64,000 bases of DNA from [Bacteroides] pectinophilus (lineage in GTDB: Bacteria; Bacillota; Clostridia; Lachnospirales; Lachnospiraceae): contig CP102260.1 of the NCBI GenBank assembly GCA_025146925.1, positions 1,007,001 to 1,071,000 on the forward strand, given 5' to 3'. This document shows, piece after piece, positions 7,079 through 15,700 of the stretch (position 1 is its first letter; every line of letters starts with the position of its first letter). A model generated the notes under the pieces. That model was given only the letters and a program-made list of their open reading frames with translations, was not told the origin of the DNA and made no database searches. The translations under genes were made by a program, and so were the position numbers.

Positions 7079-7274
7079 TGGAGTAATTAGGTGGAAGCTC
7101 TACAGAATCGACAAAATCTTCACTACCTTCAAGTGAATCTACGATGTAATTGAGCACTAAAGATTCATCAGAATCTTCATCAGCTTCAATCAGGCTCAAA
7201 TCAACGTATTCATAGCCATCGTGTTGGCTGCTTTGGAGAGTAGAAAGAAGATCAGAGATTTTATAAATAGCCAT
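7056..7274 (-). CDS. Small acidic protein on the opposite strand
   Basis: The 72-residue, strongly acidic protein (EADEDSDESL) is read leftward against the early operon, with GAAAGGATG ahead of its ATG. It is the only leftward gene between the repressor and the right end of the element. Acidic proteins this small in phage early regions are sometimes DNA mimics, but nothing here proves that. Family unknown. Confidence 0.5.
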   Translation of the reverse strand: MAIYKISDLLSTLQSSQHDGYEYVDLSLIEADEDSDESLVLNYIVDSLEGSEDFVDSVELPPNYSIIDKTDN

Positions 7275-7397
7275 TTGAATGCATCCTTTCGTTTATATTT
7301 CAGCACGGAGGCTGATAAGGCGATTATAGGACGAGCAGGAGAAAAAGACAACAGAAAAGGCTTTTGAATCTGAAAATATTGAAAGGAGAGAAGAGAG

Positions 7398-7517
7398 ATG
7401 GATACTAATTTAATCTATGGTGGCGCGGCCACGCTGGAGGACCTGTACAGGCTCAATGAGCTTGGATTTGAGTTTGTTATTGAGGATGGCAGGATAGTTG
7501 ATGTCCTGCATGGATAA
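7398..7517 (+). CDS. Small phage protein, 39 residues
   Basis: The ATG at 7398 follows a GGAGAG-rich leader. The peptide ends with LNELGFEFVIEDGRIVDV, a compact pattern often seen in small ORFs of Lachnospiraceae prophages. It ends just before the Shine-Dalgarno sequence of the next gene. Function unknown. Confidence 0.6.
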   Translation: MDTNLIYGGAATLEDLYRLNELGFEFVIEDGRIVDVLHG

Positions 7518-7530
7518 AAGGAGGCAGACA

Positions 7531-7839
7531 GTGTTAACAAGTGAGCAGATAGTGGACAGGCTCCGGGGACTCCCGGACGTTTTTGAGCAGGCAATGAAGG
7601 ATAAACAGTATTACAAGGCGAAGTACTGTTATAACACGGCAGTGATAGTTGCAAGCTTCATTGAACTTGACAATACGGTCAGGGAAGAACTGTTCGGAGT
7701 GCATGGAGATGTGAATAAAGAGGTAAAGGAAGGCAGATTTGTTGATAAATGGGTCTGTAAAGCGTATGAGGAGTGCATAAAGCGCGACATGACGCATGAA
7801 CACAGCATGCCTGTAAGAGTTGAATTTAAAAAGAGCTGA
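7531..7839 (+). CDS. Hypothetical phage protein
   Basis: The 102-residue protein is started at GTG 7531 because AAAGGAGG lies 6 bp upstream; an ATG at 7510 in the same frame lacks such a site. The sequence is largely helical (VFEQAMKDKQYYKAKYCYN). It precedes two hairpins and the Rep-like gene. I do not recognise a characterised family. Confidence 0.65.
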   Translation: MLTSEQIVDRLRGLPDVFEQAMKDKQYYKAKYCYNTAVIVASFIELDNTVREELFGVHGDVNKEVKEGRFVDKWVCKAYEECIKRDMTHEHSMPVRVEFKKS

Positions 7840-7914
7840 TGCATTCGGCAAAACGCATCAGCCCAAGTGTTCCGCAATGGAAACCACAATACATCCAAAG
7901 TATACCATTGCGGA
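7835..7914. other. Two successive inverted repeats ahead of the Rep-like gene
   Basis: GCTGATGC (7835-7842) pairs with GCATCAGC (7855-7862). TCCGCAATGG (7871-7880) pairs with CCATTGCGGA (7905-7914). Neither is followed by a U-run, so they do not look like terminators. Directly upstream of a HUH-type replication protein they could be its origin or nick region, or an RNA leader structure. Confidence 0.4.
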
Positions 7915-7991
7915 GCTGCAAAGTCAATAAACATGGGGCCGGGCGGCTCATTTTTATAACTATATAAGTATATTAAAGTTAGGACAACGGC

Positions 7992-8792
7992 ATGGCATAC
8001 AGACAGTACGAATGGATTTTTGACAACAGCATAGAGACAGATATTGTGTATGCCGGCAACTATGGTGCAAAGGGTGAGAAGAGAGCACCACGCAGGAAGG
8101 CAACACCGGAGCAGGTGAAGAGGCAGAACCAGAGAAACAAAGAGATACGGATGAGGAGGCTCATCAAGGCAAACTTCAGGGAAGGTGACCTGTGGGTCAC
8201 ACTCAAATATCCGGCAGGAACACGTAAGGAAGTAAAAGATGTACAGGCTGACCTTACAAGATTCCTGCGGAAGCTCCGTGACCGGTATAAAAAGCTCAAT
8301 GTTCCGCTGAAGTTCATATACCGAATTGAACTTGGAACACAGGGAGGCATCCACACACATCTTCTGACCAACCGTGTACCGGATGCTGACAGGATTATAC
8401 AGAGGCTATGGATCCATGGCAGGGTGAACTGGACAAGCACATATGAGTGCGGCGGGTTCAAAAGCCTTGCGGAGTACATAGTAAAGGAACCGGAAGAGAT
8501 AGAGGGGCAGATGTCGCTCTTCGATGAGTCTGACAGGGGGAAGCTGATTAAGTACAGCTCATCACGCAATCTTGTCCGCCCGGAGCCGGTGAAGAAAGAA
8601 TACTCACGCCGTACTGTCCGGAAGATACTGCGTGACGGTCCGAAGCCGCATCCGGGGTTTTACATTGAAAAGAATTCCATATGTATCGGTGTTAATCCAT
8701 ACACCGGCTACAGTTACATACACTACACGGAGATACGAATAAAACGAAAGCAGAAAGGAGGCAGTGATGCAGCATGTGAATATCTATGTTGA
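7992..8792 (+). CDS. HUH-type Rep-like replication initiator
   Basis: This 266-residue protein resembles rolling-circle replication-associated proteins. A beta strand LWVTLKY (about 67-73) fits motif I, GGIHTHLL with H121 and H123 fits the metal-binding HUH motif, and EYIVKEPEE with Y162 and K165 fits the catalytic tyrosine motif. Proteins of this kind nick one strand at an origin and stay covalently attached. The gene leads the replication block, follows a pair of inverted repeats, and overlaps the RNase H-like gene by 26 bp. Motif spacing supports the call; activity is inferred. Confidence 0.7.
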   Translation: MAYRQYEWIFDNSIETDIVYAGNYGAKGEKRAPRRKATPEQVKRQNQRNKEIRMRRLIKANFREGDLWVTLKYPAGTRKEVKDVQADLTRFLRKLRDRYKKLNVPLKFIYRIELGTQGGIHTHLLTNRVPDADRIIQRLWIHGRVNWTSTYECGGFKSLAEYIVKEPEEIEGQMSLFDESDRGKLIKYSSSRNLVRPEPVKKEYSRRTVRKILRDGPKPHPGFYIEKNSICIGVNPYTGYSYIHYTEIRIKRKQKGGSDAACEYLC

Positions 8793-9222
8793 GAGCACAT
8801 GGCGGGGACCACGTCATGCATCAGGCGTCTATGAATTTATCATGGAAGTACATATGCAGCCGGGACAGGATCCTGTGACACTCACGAAGCATACAGAACT
8901 TGATGACAGCACGGAGAACACATCATACGTGCAGGCAGCGGCGGAGGCTGTAAACCGCTTAAAGTCTAAATGCGAGGTCACTTTTTACACGCCGAACAGG
9001 TTCTTCAACATGGCGGTCAATGAATACCTTCCACGCTGGAAGAATAACGGCTATCTGTCAGCACGCGGGGACCTGATAGCAAATGCGGCCGAATGGCAGG
9101 CAATAGCACAGAAGACGGCAGCAGTCCGGGCAGAAGACCAGCACCACACATACCAGCAGTGCATGAGGGATGACATACGCAGGCTGCATCTGAAAATCAA
9201 TGAAAAGCATCATGCAGAATAA
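8767..9222 (+). CDS. RNase H-like protein
   Basis: The 151-residue protein follows the RNase HI pattern: an N-terminal beta region (NIYVESTWRGP), a central helix and strand (AAAEAVNRLK, CEVTFYTPN), then YLPRWKNNGYLSARGDLIANAAEW. Several acidic catalytic positions of true RNase H are replaced (TPN where TDS is usual), so it may be a non-catalytic relative. ATG 8767 is used rather than GTG 8764 for better spacing from AGAAAGGAGG. Confidence 0.65.
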   Translation: MQHVNIYVESTWRGPRHASGVYEFIMEVHMQPGQDPVTLTKHTELDDSTENTSYVQAAAEAVNRLKSKCEVTFYTPNRFFNMAVNEYLPRWKNNGYLSARGDLIANAAEWQAIAQKTAAVRAEDQHHTYQQCMRDDIRRLHLKINEKHHAE

Positions 9223-9586
9223 GGCGGACGGCTGCTGTTACCTGTGTGCAAGGCTGCATGGCATATATGACCGGCAGGACAACCTGCAGGAGCATCATGT
9301 CATCTTTGGCAGGGCAAACAGGAGGCTGTCGGAAAAGTACGGCCTTAAGGTGTATCTGTGCCTGCATCACCACACAGAAGGACCGGAAGCGGTACACCAT
9401 AACGCACAACTCCGGCAGCAGTTGGAGGAGGATGCACAGAGGGCATTCTTAAGGACGCATACAATGGCGGAATGGATGTCGATATTTGGCCGCAATTTCA
9501 TCATGTCCGACAGCCCGCCGCATTTAGACTTTAAGCCAAAAAGTGAGGATTTGGGAATAACATTTTTTGAAGAGGACAGGGAGTGA
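9200..9586 (+). CDS. HNH-like zinc-binding phage protein
   Basis: The 128-residue protein has CCYLC (about 12-16), EHHVIFGRANRRLSEKYGL (about 31-49) and LCLHHHTEGPEAVHHN (about 53-68), a Cys/His layout typical of small HNH nucleases in Firmicute phages. The ATG at 9200 overlaps the preceding gene by 23 bp; 9212 is an alternative start. In other phages such proteins assist replication or packaging. The target here is unknown. Confidence 0.7.
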   Translation: MKSIMQNKADGCCYLCARLHGIYDRQDNLQEHHVIFGRANRRLSEKYGLKVYLCLHHHTEGPEAVHHNAQLRQQLEEDAQRAFLRTHTMAEWMSIFGRNFIMSDSPPHLDFKPKSEDLGITFFEEDRE

Positions 9587-9651
9587 TGCATGTGTACGTC
9601 AGAGCCCCGCCGGAAAAAAGAATTAATATCATACAAAACAGGAGGTACAGG

Positions 9652-10233
9652 ATGTTTTATTACAAAATTACAGATACGTCAGACGGTTCAGAACAGTTTC
9701 TGAAGCCGTCAGAGGCAAGAAGATTCTTAAGCCTTGAGGACGATGCCCTTAAGGCATATGCAGACATGGGGGCAAAGTTTGGCAGGTTTGTCATAAATAA
9801 GCTCACCGCTGAGCAGGCACTGTATGAAAAAGAAGAATTAAGGTTAAAGAGGCAGAAGACTGCAGAGGCAGACAGTCGCAGAGAGTACATAGCAGAGCAT
9901 GGGGCAAGCATATGGTGCGGATATCTTCTGTTCGCGGCGAAGTTCCTACACAGGACTTCGGCAGCAGTCAGCATTGATATCAATATCAGGACATTCCGCA
10001 ATGCAGACATATCAGGAATAACAATGCCATGTGTAACAGTATACGCCAGTCCGTCAGATTATCCCGGCTGGTATGTAGCAAGGCTGTTCGACCATGGACA
10101 TCCGCTTAATGTCCATATACGCCGCAGAACAGTTGAGGAAATACGTGCGGACATAATCCGGAGATTCCCGGGAATGATTCCGTTTGCACCGGGAGCAGAT
10201 GACGAACCCTGCATTGTGGAAATATGGTTATAG
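9652..10233 (+). CDS. Hypothetical phage protein
   Basis: The 193-residue protein is started at ATG 9652 after AGGAGG. It has an N-terminal charged helix region and a mixed alpha/beta C-terminus. No family is recognised. It sits inside the replication/accessory block with tight spacing, so it is cotranscribed with it. Confidence 0.6.
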   Translation: MFYYKITDTSDGSEQFLKPSEARRFLSLEDDALKAYADMGAKFGRFVINKLTAEQALYEKEELRLKRQKTAEADSRREYIAEHGASIWCGYLLFAAKFLHRTSAAVSIDINIRTFRNADISGITMPCVTVYASPSDYPGWYVARLFDHGHPLNVHIRRRTVEEIRADIIRRFPGMIPFAPGADDEPCIVEIWL

Positions 10234-10244
10234 AGGAGGCAGTT

Positions 10245-10844
10245 ATGTTTATCAATAATACAGAATTTAAGAGAACACTTAATAATTCATACAAAGCCGA
10301 GGGCATTAAGATAGCAAGAGCCTACTCAGAGGCAGCATCTGCCGGAATGCTTATGCTTGCCGGGGCTGACTGGATCATAAACATGAATGAGGCATATATC
10401 CCAAACAAAACAAAGGGTATCCTGTTTGAGATACTCGGTGGTCTCCCGCTTGACGGACAGTGCCTTGCCATGCGTGCCGGCAGGGAGATGCAACAGATAA
10501 CAACGCCTGCGTGGATGGACCTGTACGGGATGCAGAACAGGTACACACAGAAGTACGGGACAACGAAGATGTCATATGGAATCAACGGCATGCTCCAACA
10601 GCCGGACAGCGGAAAGATATATCTTGTAAATGGCAGCAGGCTCAACCTGATAGGCCGCAGGGAGCTTAACCTTGACATTGAGACATCACCGGAAGGGCCA
10701 TACGCAATGAATGAGGTTGACGGTTACACGGGATTCCTGTGGTACAACAACATCTGTGCAGTATCCGTGCAGAACATACGCATTGATAATCCTGATGTGC
10801 AGATGGTTGTTGAGGCACTTGAGAAAGTAGAGCTTGCGGGATAG
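10245..10844 (+). CDS. Hypothetical phage protein
   Basis: The 199-residue protein starts at ATG 10245 after GAGGAGG. It contains a helical N-terminal region and a beta-rich C-terminus. No motif that I recognise. The leader GAGGAGGCAGTTATGTT is reused in front of the next gene, indicating uniform strong initiation along the operon. Confidence 0.6.
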   Translation: MFINNTEFKRTLNNSYKAEGIKIARAYSEAASAGMLMLAGADWIINMNEAYIPNKTKGILFEILGGLPLDGQCLAMRAGREMQQITTPAWMDLYGMQNRYTQKYGTTKMSYGINGMLQQPDSGKIYLVNGSRLNLIGRRELNLDIETSPEGPYAMNEVDGYTGFLWYNNICAVSVQNIRIDNPDVQMVVEALEKVELAG

Positions 10845-10853
10845 GAGGCAGTT

Positions 10854-11369
10854 ATGTTCGATAAATATGGGGAATTTGATTCGGCAGAAGAGCTAAATGC
10901 TGCGGCAGCAGGACAGAAGGCGGAAGGTGACACGGGAGCACTTAAGGAGCTGGCAGAAGAGAACGGCATCGATGAGGATGATGTACAGGACTACATGGAC
11001 GGCGTTACAGACAGCCTGTGCACACCACTGACCGCGGCATACGGAAAGCTTGCAGTTGAGACGGCAGTGCTCAGACCTGTCGAGATTGTTGAAGACTGGG
11101 TAAGCTACATCCGTGTACAGTGCATGGACAACCCGGATATGGCAGCAGCAGTCCGGAGAAAGGACAGGCACTTAAAAGACTGCATAGCAAAGATACTTAC
11201 ATGGTCATTTAAGAATGCATATGAGGTTGACGAAGACATTGTCGAGGCAGCAGGCATCACTGCCAGTGTGAAGATGGGCATTCCCGGAATGGCAAGGGTG
11301 AAAAAGATCATATGTGACTATTATCTTGGAGGCGGTAAAAGTGAAAAAGAAGTCGGTACTCGCAATTGA
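10854..11369 (+). CDS. AcrIIA9/PcfK-family protein (candidate Cas9 inhibitor)
   Basis: The 171-residue acidic protein fits the family formerly called PcfK-like, of which AcrIIA9 is an experimentally known inhibitor of type II-A Cas9. Conserved features are FDKYGEFDSAEELN at the start, LAEENGIDEDDVQDYMDG, TPLTAAYGKL and the C-terminal GIPGMARVKKIICDYYLGG. It is immediately followed by a PcfJ-like gene, its usual partner on plasmids and phages. Family membership is well supported; anti-CRISPR activity of this member is not shown by the sequence. Confidence 0.8.
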   Translation: MFDKYGEFDSAEELNAAAAGQKAEGDTGALKELAEENGIDEDDVQDYMDGVTDSLCTPLTAAYGKLAVETAVLRPVEIVEDWVSYIRVQCMDNPDMAAAVRRKDRHLKDCIAKILTWSFKNAYEVDEDIVEAAGITASVKMGIPGMARVKKIICDYYLGGGKSEKEVGTRN

Positions 11370-13308
11370 ACCTGTAAAGCCGAAGATACAGGAAAAAGAC
11401 ATGCTTACCGTACAGGAAGCAACAATAAAGGATGAAAAACACCTTATCATAGATTTGTTTGAGAACGGGGAAGCAGCATACAGGATTGCGCTGGCAGCAG
11501 ATGATTACGCACATTACAGCTACGGCACCGGGATATGGGATGCGAAGACAGGCTGGAATAATCCATACAACACGGCAATATCAATGGCACACATATCACC
11601 AGCACATGAAAGGCTGCTGAAAAGGTGGACTAAGAAACAAAAAAGATATGCGGATGGAGATATTGCGGATGAAATATTCAGGTATGAATATGATATCAGC
11701 GGACGCCGGGACATGGCAAAGCAGAAAAAGGAGCAGGAGGAAATGGAGAAGCTTCTTGCAGAGATACCGGACGATATACCGCAGGCATTCCGGTCACGCA
11801 TCATGAACAATATAGACGTATGCAACGTGATAGCGTACAAGCGTCACGGAAGCTGCGCAGATTACCGGTGCCTACAGTGCGGTGGACAGTCATCACGTAA
11901 CCTGCGTGTGCGTGATCCACTTACCGGAATATCAGAGCTGCAGAATGTTCCAAGGGATGGAGAGGCATATATATGCCCTGTGTGCAAAAAAGCAGGGCGC
12001 CTGCGTCCGATAGGGTATATGAATCAGTGCACGGCATATGGACAGGAATTTGATTCTGTACTGTACCAGACATCAGGGGAAAAGCTTGTAATAAGAATCT
12101 TCAGGACAATAGTGACAAGGCGCATTACAGACAGCATGAGCATAGACACATATGAGCGCGGACGAATTATTTTAACCAGAAAAGGCGACAGGCAGTATAT
12201 ACAAACCTACTCTGGCAGCTGGATTAAGGCAAAGAATGTGGCAATCAATGCTCTTGCTGTTGAGTATGGCAGGGAGAAAGCAGTTGCGGACAGCATGTTC
12301 AGGTACTGCCCTGAAAATATGTACAGGCTGCTTAACTGTGACAGCAGTAAAAATAAGAACATGGCAGTCATCCAGGCACTTGTGACATATGCAAACTGTC
12401 CACAGACAGAGGCACTGTACAAGGTCGGGCTAAAAGGCATATGCCGCCGTCTCATGTATGTACAGGGACACACAAGAAAAATTGACAGGAGTGCAACAGA
12501 GGCTGCAAAGATACTGAAGCTGTCAAAGGAAGATTTCAGATATCTTGTTGAAAAAGCTGAAAAAGGCCACGATGAATCCATGACTCTGAAAATGATCAGA
12601 TATGCAGTCTCAAGGGATATCAGCCGCAGGCATTATGACCGGCTGCAGGCGATATACGAAACTGCAAGAGGTGATGAAAAGGAGTGTGACATGCTGCTCG
12701 GTTATCAGAGCATTGACAAATTATACAATGCAGTCAGCAGGTATAAGGAGGAATATCGAGGTAAGTTCAGGGAAGCACTGAGAGAGTATGCGGATTACCT
12801 GCATGAAAGGCAGGCAGCAGGCGATGACATGACCAATGAGATATATCTGAGACCGCGGAGACTGCATGAAACGTATACACGGCTCAGGATTGAAAATGAG
12901 CATAAAAAGGACGAGATGTATGTGGAACGGATGAAAAGCATATATCCAAAAATCCCGGAAGCATGCATGAAAATCAGTAAAAGATACACATGGCAGCAGG
13001 GCGGGCTTATGATACGGCCCGCGGCTGATGCCGGTGAGATAGTCATGGAAGGACGCATCCTGCATCACTGCGTGGGGAGTGAATACCAGAGCTACATGAA
13101 GAACTACAACAATAACAAAGGGTACATTCTTTTTGTCCGAAGGGTGGAGGCTCCTGATGTGCCATATGTCACGGTAGAGATTGCAGGAGACAGGATACGG
13201 CAGTGGTACGGGATACACGACACACAACCTGACAGGGAAGAGATTGAAGGCTTCCTTGAAGGCTTTGTAAAGCATCTTAACCCAAAGAAAGTAAAAGCAT
13301 CAGCATAG
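11341..13308 (+). CDS. PcfJ-like protein
   Basis: The 655-residue protein has a treble-clef-like zinc region (CLQCGG and CPVCKKAG, about 180-215) and a PcfJ-like C-terminal domain around LMIRPAADAGEIVMEGRILHH, then CVGSE (about 560-640). GTG 11341 is chosen because GGAGGCGG lies upstream; it overlaps the preceding gene by 29 bp. PcfJ/PcfK pairs were first named on the conjugative plasmid pCF10 and are frequent on Firmicute mobile elements. Molecular function is unknown. Confidence 0.75.
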   Translation: MKKKSVLAIEPVKPKIQEKDMLTVQEATIKDEKHLIIDLFENGEAAYRIALAADDYAHYSYGTGIWDAKTGWNNPYNTAISMAHISPAHERLLKRWTKKQKRYADGDIADEIFRYEYDISGRRDMAKQKKEQEEMEKLLAEIPDDIPQAFRSRIMNNIDVCNVIAYKRHGSCADYRCLQCGGQSSRNLRVRDPLTGISELQNVPRDGEAYICPVCKKAGRLRPIGYMNQCTAYGQEFDSVLYQTSGEKLVIRIFRTIVTRRITDSMSIDTYERGRIILTRKGDRQYIQTYSGSWIKAKNVAINALAVEYGREKAVADSMFRYCPENMYRLLNCDSSKNKNMAVIQALVTYANCPQTEALYKVGLKGICRRLMYVQGHTRKIDRSATEAAKILKLSKEDFRYLVEKAEKGHDESMTLKMIRYAVSRDISRRHYDRLQAIYETARGDEKECDMLLGYQSIDKLYNAVSRYKEEYRGKFREALREYADYLHERQAAGDDMTNEIYLRPRRLHETYTRLRIENEHKKDEMYVERMKSIYPKIPEACMKISKRYTWQQGGLMIRPAADAGEIVMEGRILHHCVGSEYQSYMKNYNNNKGYILFVRRVEAPDVPYVTVEIAGDRIRQWYGIHDTQPDREEIEGFLEGFVKHLNPKKVKASA

Positions 13309-13317
13309 GAGGCAGGC

Positions 13318-14604
13318 ATGGAAGAACTTAAAAAGACATTTGCAGGATATGAAGAGTTCAAGCAGACACTTGACACGGAGCTTACGAGGACAACGGAAGG
13401 CTTTGTAAGAATCGGATTTCTGCTAAAGACTGCAAGGGACAATCCGGCCATACTTGCAGGTTCGGGATATGCCAATATTAATGACATGGCAGCAGCCGAA
13501 TATAACATAGATAAGACGATGGTAAGCAGGTTCATAAGCATCAATGACAGATTCTCGGAAGGCGGCAATTCGGACCGCCTTCAGGATAAATACGGAGGCT
13601 ATGGATATGCCAAGCTTGCTATAATGCTGCAGCTCCCGGATGGGATTAATGATGAGATATCACCGGAATATTCCAAGAGTGAGATAAACACGATTAAGAA
13701 AGAATATGACGCGGAACAGCAGGTAACCCCGCTTGAAGTGCTGGCAGAGCCCAAAGATGCGACAGCCGACACACTTACACAGACAGAGCAGGTATTCTAT
13801 GTGGTGATGCATAACGAACCGGAACTGTACAGACAGTTATGGGAAAGCATAACGGAATGGAAGAAATATCTGGACATACTTGCACCGGCAGGCGAGGCGG
13901 TATACATAGCAAGAGTATCAGGTGCCGGCAAGTTCATGGTGTCGGTAAAAGCTGACGGGATTACAGTGGTAAACATGAGAGACGCCTCAGACCGGGAGCA
14001 GATGTCTGGAGAAGGGTTCATACAGCTGTGTGGGAAGCTTTTTGCACATGATGAGCCAACAGTGGAAAGCAAATGGAAGGCACTGTTCAGGGAGGACATG
14101 CCGGAAACTGCCAAAGTTGCACCGGTGCAACAGGATAAAAAAGCACAGGCTAAGAAGCAACCGAAGGTTACCGTGACAAGACAGGACGTCAAGCCGAAAA
14201 AAAGCCCGGAAAAAGAGCCGGATAATCCGGTTAAACATGAAGAAGAACAGCTCAGGGGACAGATGAATGTGGGAGATTATCGGGGGGTGGTTCCTGAAAA
14301 CAATAAGAATGACACAGATGCGGCTGATACTGTGCCGGACGAACAGCAAAAGAAACAGTGTATCCCTTACAGACCGATTAGAGAAGCATGGCATTCAGCA
14401 AAAGACAGCGTCCCGGACGATGACAGATACATACTGATATCGGTTGCAAGCAGGGCCGTGCCTGTAATCGGCATATATGACACGCAGGAGGCATCATTCT
14501 TCTTTCAGGATGATACAAAGATACATTATGCGGAGGCATGGATGGAGCTGCCAGAGCCGTATGAAAAAGAGGGAGGCGGCACCATAGCAGGAGCCGCCAT
14601 GTAA
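13318..14604 (+). CDS. Phage protein with DNA-binding-like N-terminus and DUF551-like end
   Basis: The 428-residue protein has an N-terminal helical region of the type seen in phage replication-accessory proteins (FVRIGFLLKTARD, then AAAEYNIDKTMVSRF). A Lys/Glu/Pro-rich linker (about 265-355) follows. The C-terminal 70 residues, beginning AWHSAKDSVPDDDRYIL, resemble DUF551. The linker codons contain one copy of the prophage's recurring palindrome (14116-14131). It is the last gene of the replication block. Function not established. Confidence 0.6.
   Translation: MEELKKTFAGYEEFKQTLDTELTRTTEGFVRIGFLLKTARDNPAILAGSGYANINDMAAAEYNIDKTMVSRFISINDRFSEGGNSDRLQDKYGGYGYAKLAIMLQLPDGINDEISPEYSKSEINTIKKEYDAEQQVTPLEVLAEPKDATADTLTQTEQVFYVVMHNEPELYRQLWESITEWKKYLDILAPAGEAVYIARVSGAGKFMVSVKADGITVVNMRDASDREQMSGEGFIQLCGKLFAHDEPTVESKWKALFREDMPETAKVAPVQQDKKAQAKKQPKVTVTRQDVKPKKSPEKEPDNPVKHEEEQLRGQMNVGDYRGVVPENNKNDTDAADTVPDEQQKKQCIPYRPIREAWHSAKDSVPDDDRYILISVASRAVPVIGIYDTQEASFFFQDDTKIHYAEAWMELPEPYEKEGGGTIAGAAM
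14116..14131. repeat. Recurring palindrome GTTGCACCGGTGCAAC, copy 1
   Basis: This perfect 16-bp palindrome lies inside a coding sequence. With its flanks it is identical over 22 bp (14111-14132) to the intergenic copy at 18923-18944. A third copy, with 14 bp of the palindrome, lies at 31068-31081. Confidence 0.7.
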
Positions 14605-14627
14605 GAAGTCAGAAAGTGAGGGATAGT

Positions 14628-15248
14628 ATGGAATACGGCTATGTAAGAGTTTCTTCAAAAGAACAGAATGAAGCCAGACAGCTTGACGCTCTCTGCAAGC
14701 AAGGAATAGAAGATTGTAACATCTTTATAGACAAGCAATCTGGTAAAGATTTTAACAGACCAAAATATAAAACCTTATACCGAAAGCTGAAAAAAGGGGA
14801 TGTACTGTATATAAAAAGTATCGACCGGATGGGAAGAAACTATGATGAGATAATTCAGGAATGGCGCAGAATTACACGTTTCCGCGAAGCGGATATTGTA
14901 GTGCTTGACATGCCATTACTTGATACGAGACGTGGAAAAGACCTCATGGGTACATTTTTAAGTGACATAGTATTACAGGTACTTTCTTTCGTAGCAGAAA
15001 ATGAGCGCACAAATATAAAACAAAGGCAAGCAGAAGGAATTACCGCTGCAAAAGCAAGAGGCGTGAGATTTGGCAGACCGCCATTACCAATTCCAGATAA
15101 CTTTTATCAGATGCGAGAGGATTGGAGAACAGGGAAAATTGCAATAGAAGAAGCTGCAAAGGCTTGCAATATGTGTCCTAAGACGTTTTACAGCAAAGCA
15201 GTGAAATACGAAAGGAGAGGTAAAGAAAATGGCAAAGAAAGAAGTTGA
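14628..15248 (+). CDS. Small serine recombinase (resolvase/invertase family)
   Basis: The 206-residue protein has a complete resolvase catalytic domain: YGYVRVSSKEQNEARQ with the nucleophile serine, IDRMGRNYDEI, and LSFVAENERTNIKQRQAEGI. A Hin-like C-terminal helix-turn-helix follows (GRPPLPIPDNF then AAKACNMCPKTFYSKA). ATG 14628 is taken as the start; GTG 14616 is possible. It is a second site-specific recombinase in the element, distinct from the large one at the left end. No matching invertible segment or res site is apparent. Confidence 0.85.
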   Translation: MEYGYVRVSSKEQNEARQLDALCKQGIEDCNIFIDKQSGKDFNRPKYKTLYRKLKKGDVLYIKSIDRMGRNYDEIIQEWRRITRFREADIVVLDMPLLDTRRGKDLMGTFLSDIVLQVLSFVAENERTNIKQRQAEGITAAKARGVRFGRPPLPIPDNFYQMREDWRTGKIAIEEAAKACNMCPKTFYSKAVKYERRGKENGKERS

Positions 15249-15693
15249 CGGAGTAGTAGTAGAAGCAAAAAGCATATTGACAGCGTTGAGAATAATCAAG
15301 ACAGTGTGCGGCGACAACATCCAATGTGAAACTTTTATATCACGATTAGAAGAAATGAGAAAAGAAAAAGGCTTCACCCAGCGAGAGCTGGCTAGTAAGG
15401 TCGGTGTTAACGAAGTATCTATGTCTAGGTACATCAAAGGTGAGCGAGTACCTACAGTCACGACAATAGTTAGCATAGCACAGGTACTGGGTGCAAGCGT
15501 TGACTATTTGGTTGGAACATCAAACGTAAAAAAGAGACAAAACAATGCTGACAGGATAAGGAATATGTCGGATGAAGAGCTGGCGCAGTTTCTTTGCAAA
15601 GTAAAATCAGATTATCAGTGGATGGAGCATGAATTTCCGAGTGAAGAAGAACATAGTGAGTGGGAAGAATGGCTTCAATCAGAAGCAGAATAG
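15229..15693 (+). CDS. XRE-family regulator
   Basis: The 154-residue protein overlaps the resolvase gene by 20 bp. A 37-residue N-terminal extension precedes a canonical helix-turn-helix (FISRLEEMRKEKGFTQRELA, then VGVNEVSMSRYIKGERVP, about 38-90). The C-terminal acidic region may mediate oligomerisation. Position between early and structural genes suggests a role in late-gene timing, which is inference. Confidence 0.8.
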   Translation: MAKKEVDGVVVEAKSILTALRIIKTVCGDNIQCETFISRLEEMRKEKGFTQRELASKVGVNEVSMSRYIKGERVPTVTTIVSIAQVLGASVDYLVGTSNVKKRQNNADRIRNMSDEELAQFLCKVKSDYQWMEHEFPSEEEHSEWEEWLQSEAE

Positions 15694-15700
15694 GAGAAGA

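Noticed and set aside
7835-7862. Hairpin after the 7531 gene as an intrinsic terminator
   Set aside because: No U-run follows the stem; a leader or origin role is more likely.
7629-8360. Long leftward ORF of 243 codons opposite the 7531 gene and the Rep-like gene
   Set aside because: The rightward frames have ribosome binding sites and family motifs; the leftward product is Cys/Leu/Ser-rich with no recognisable domain.
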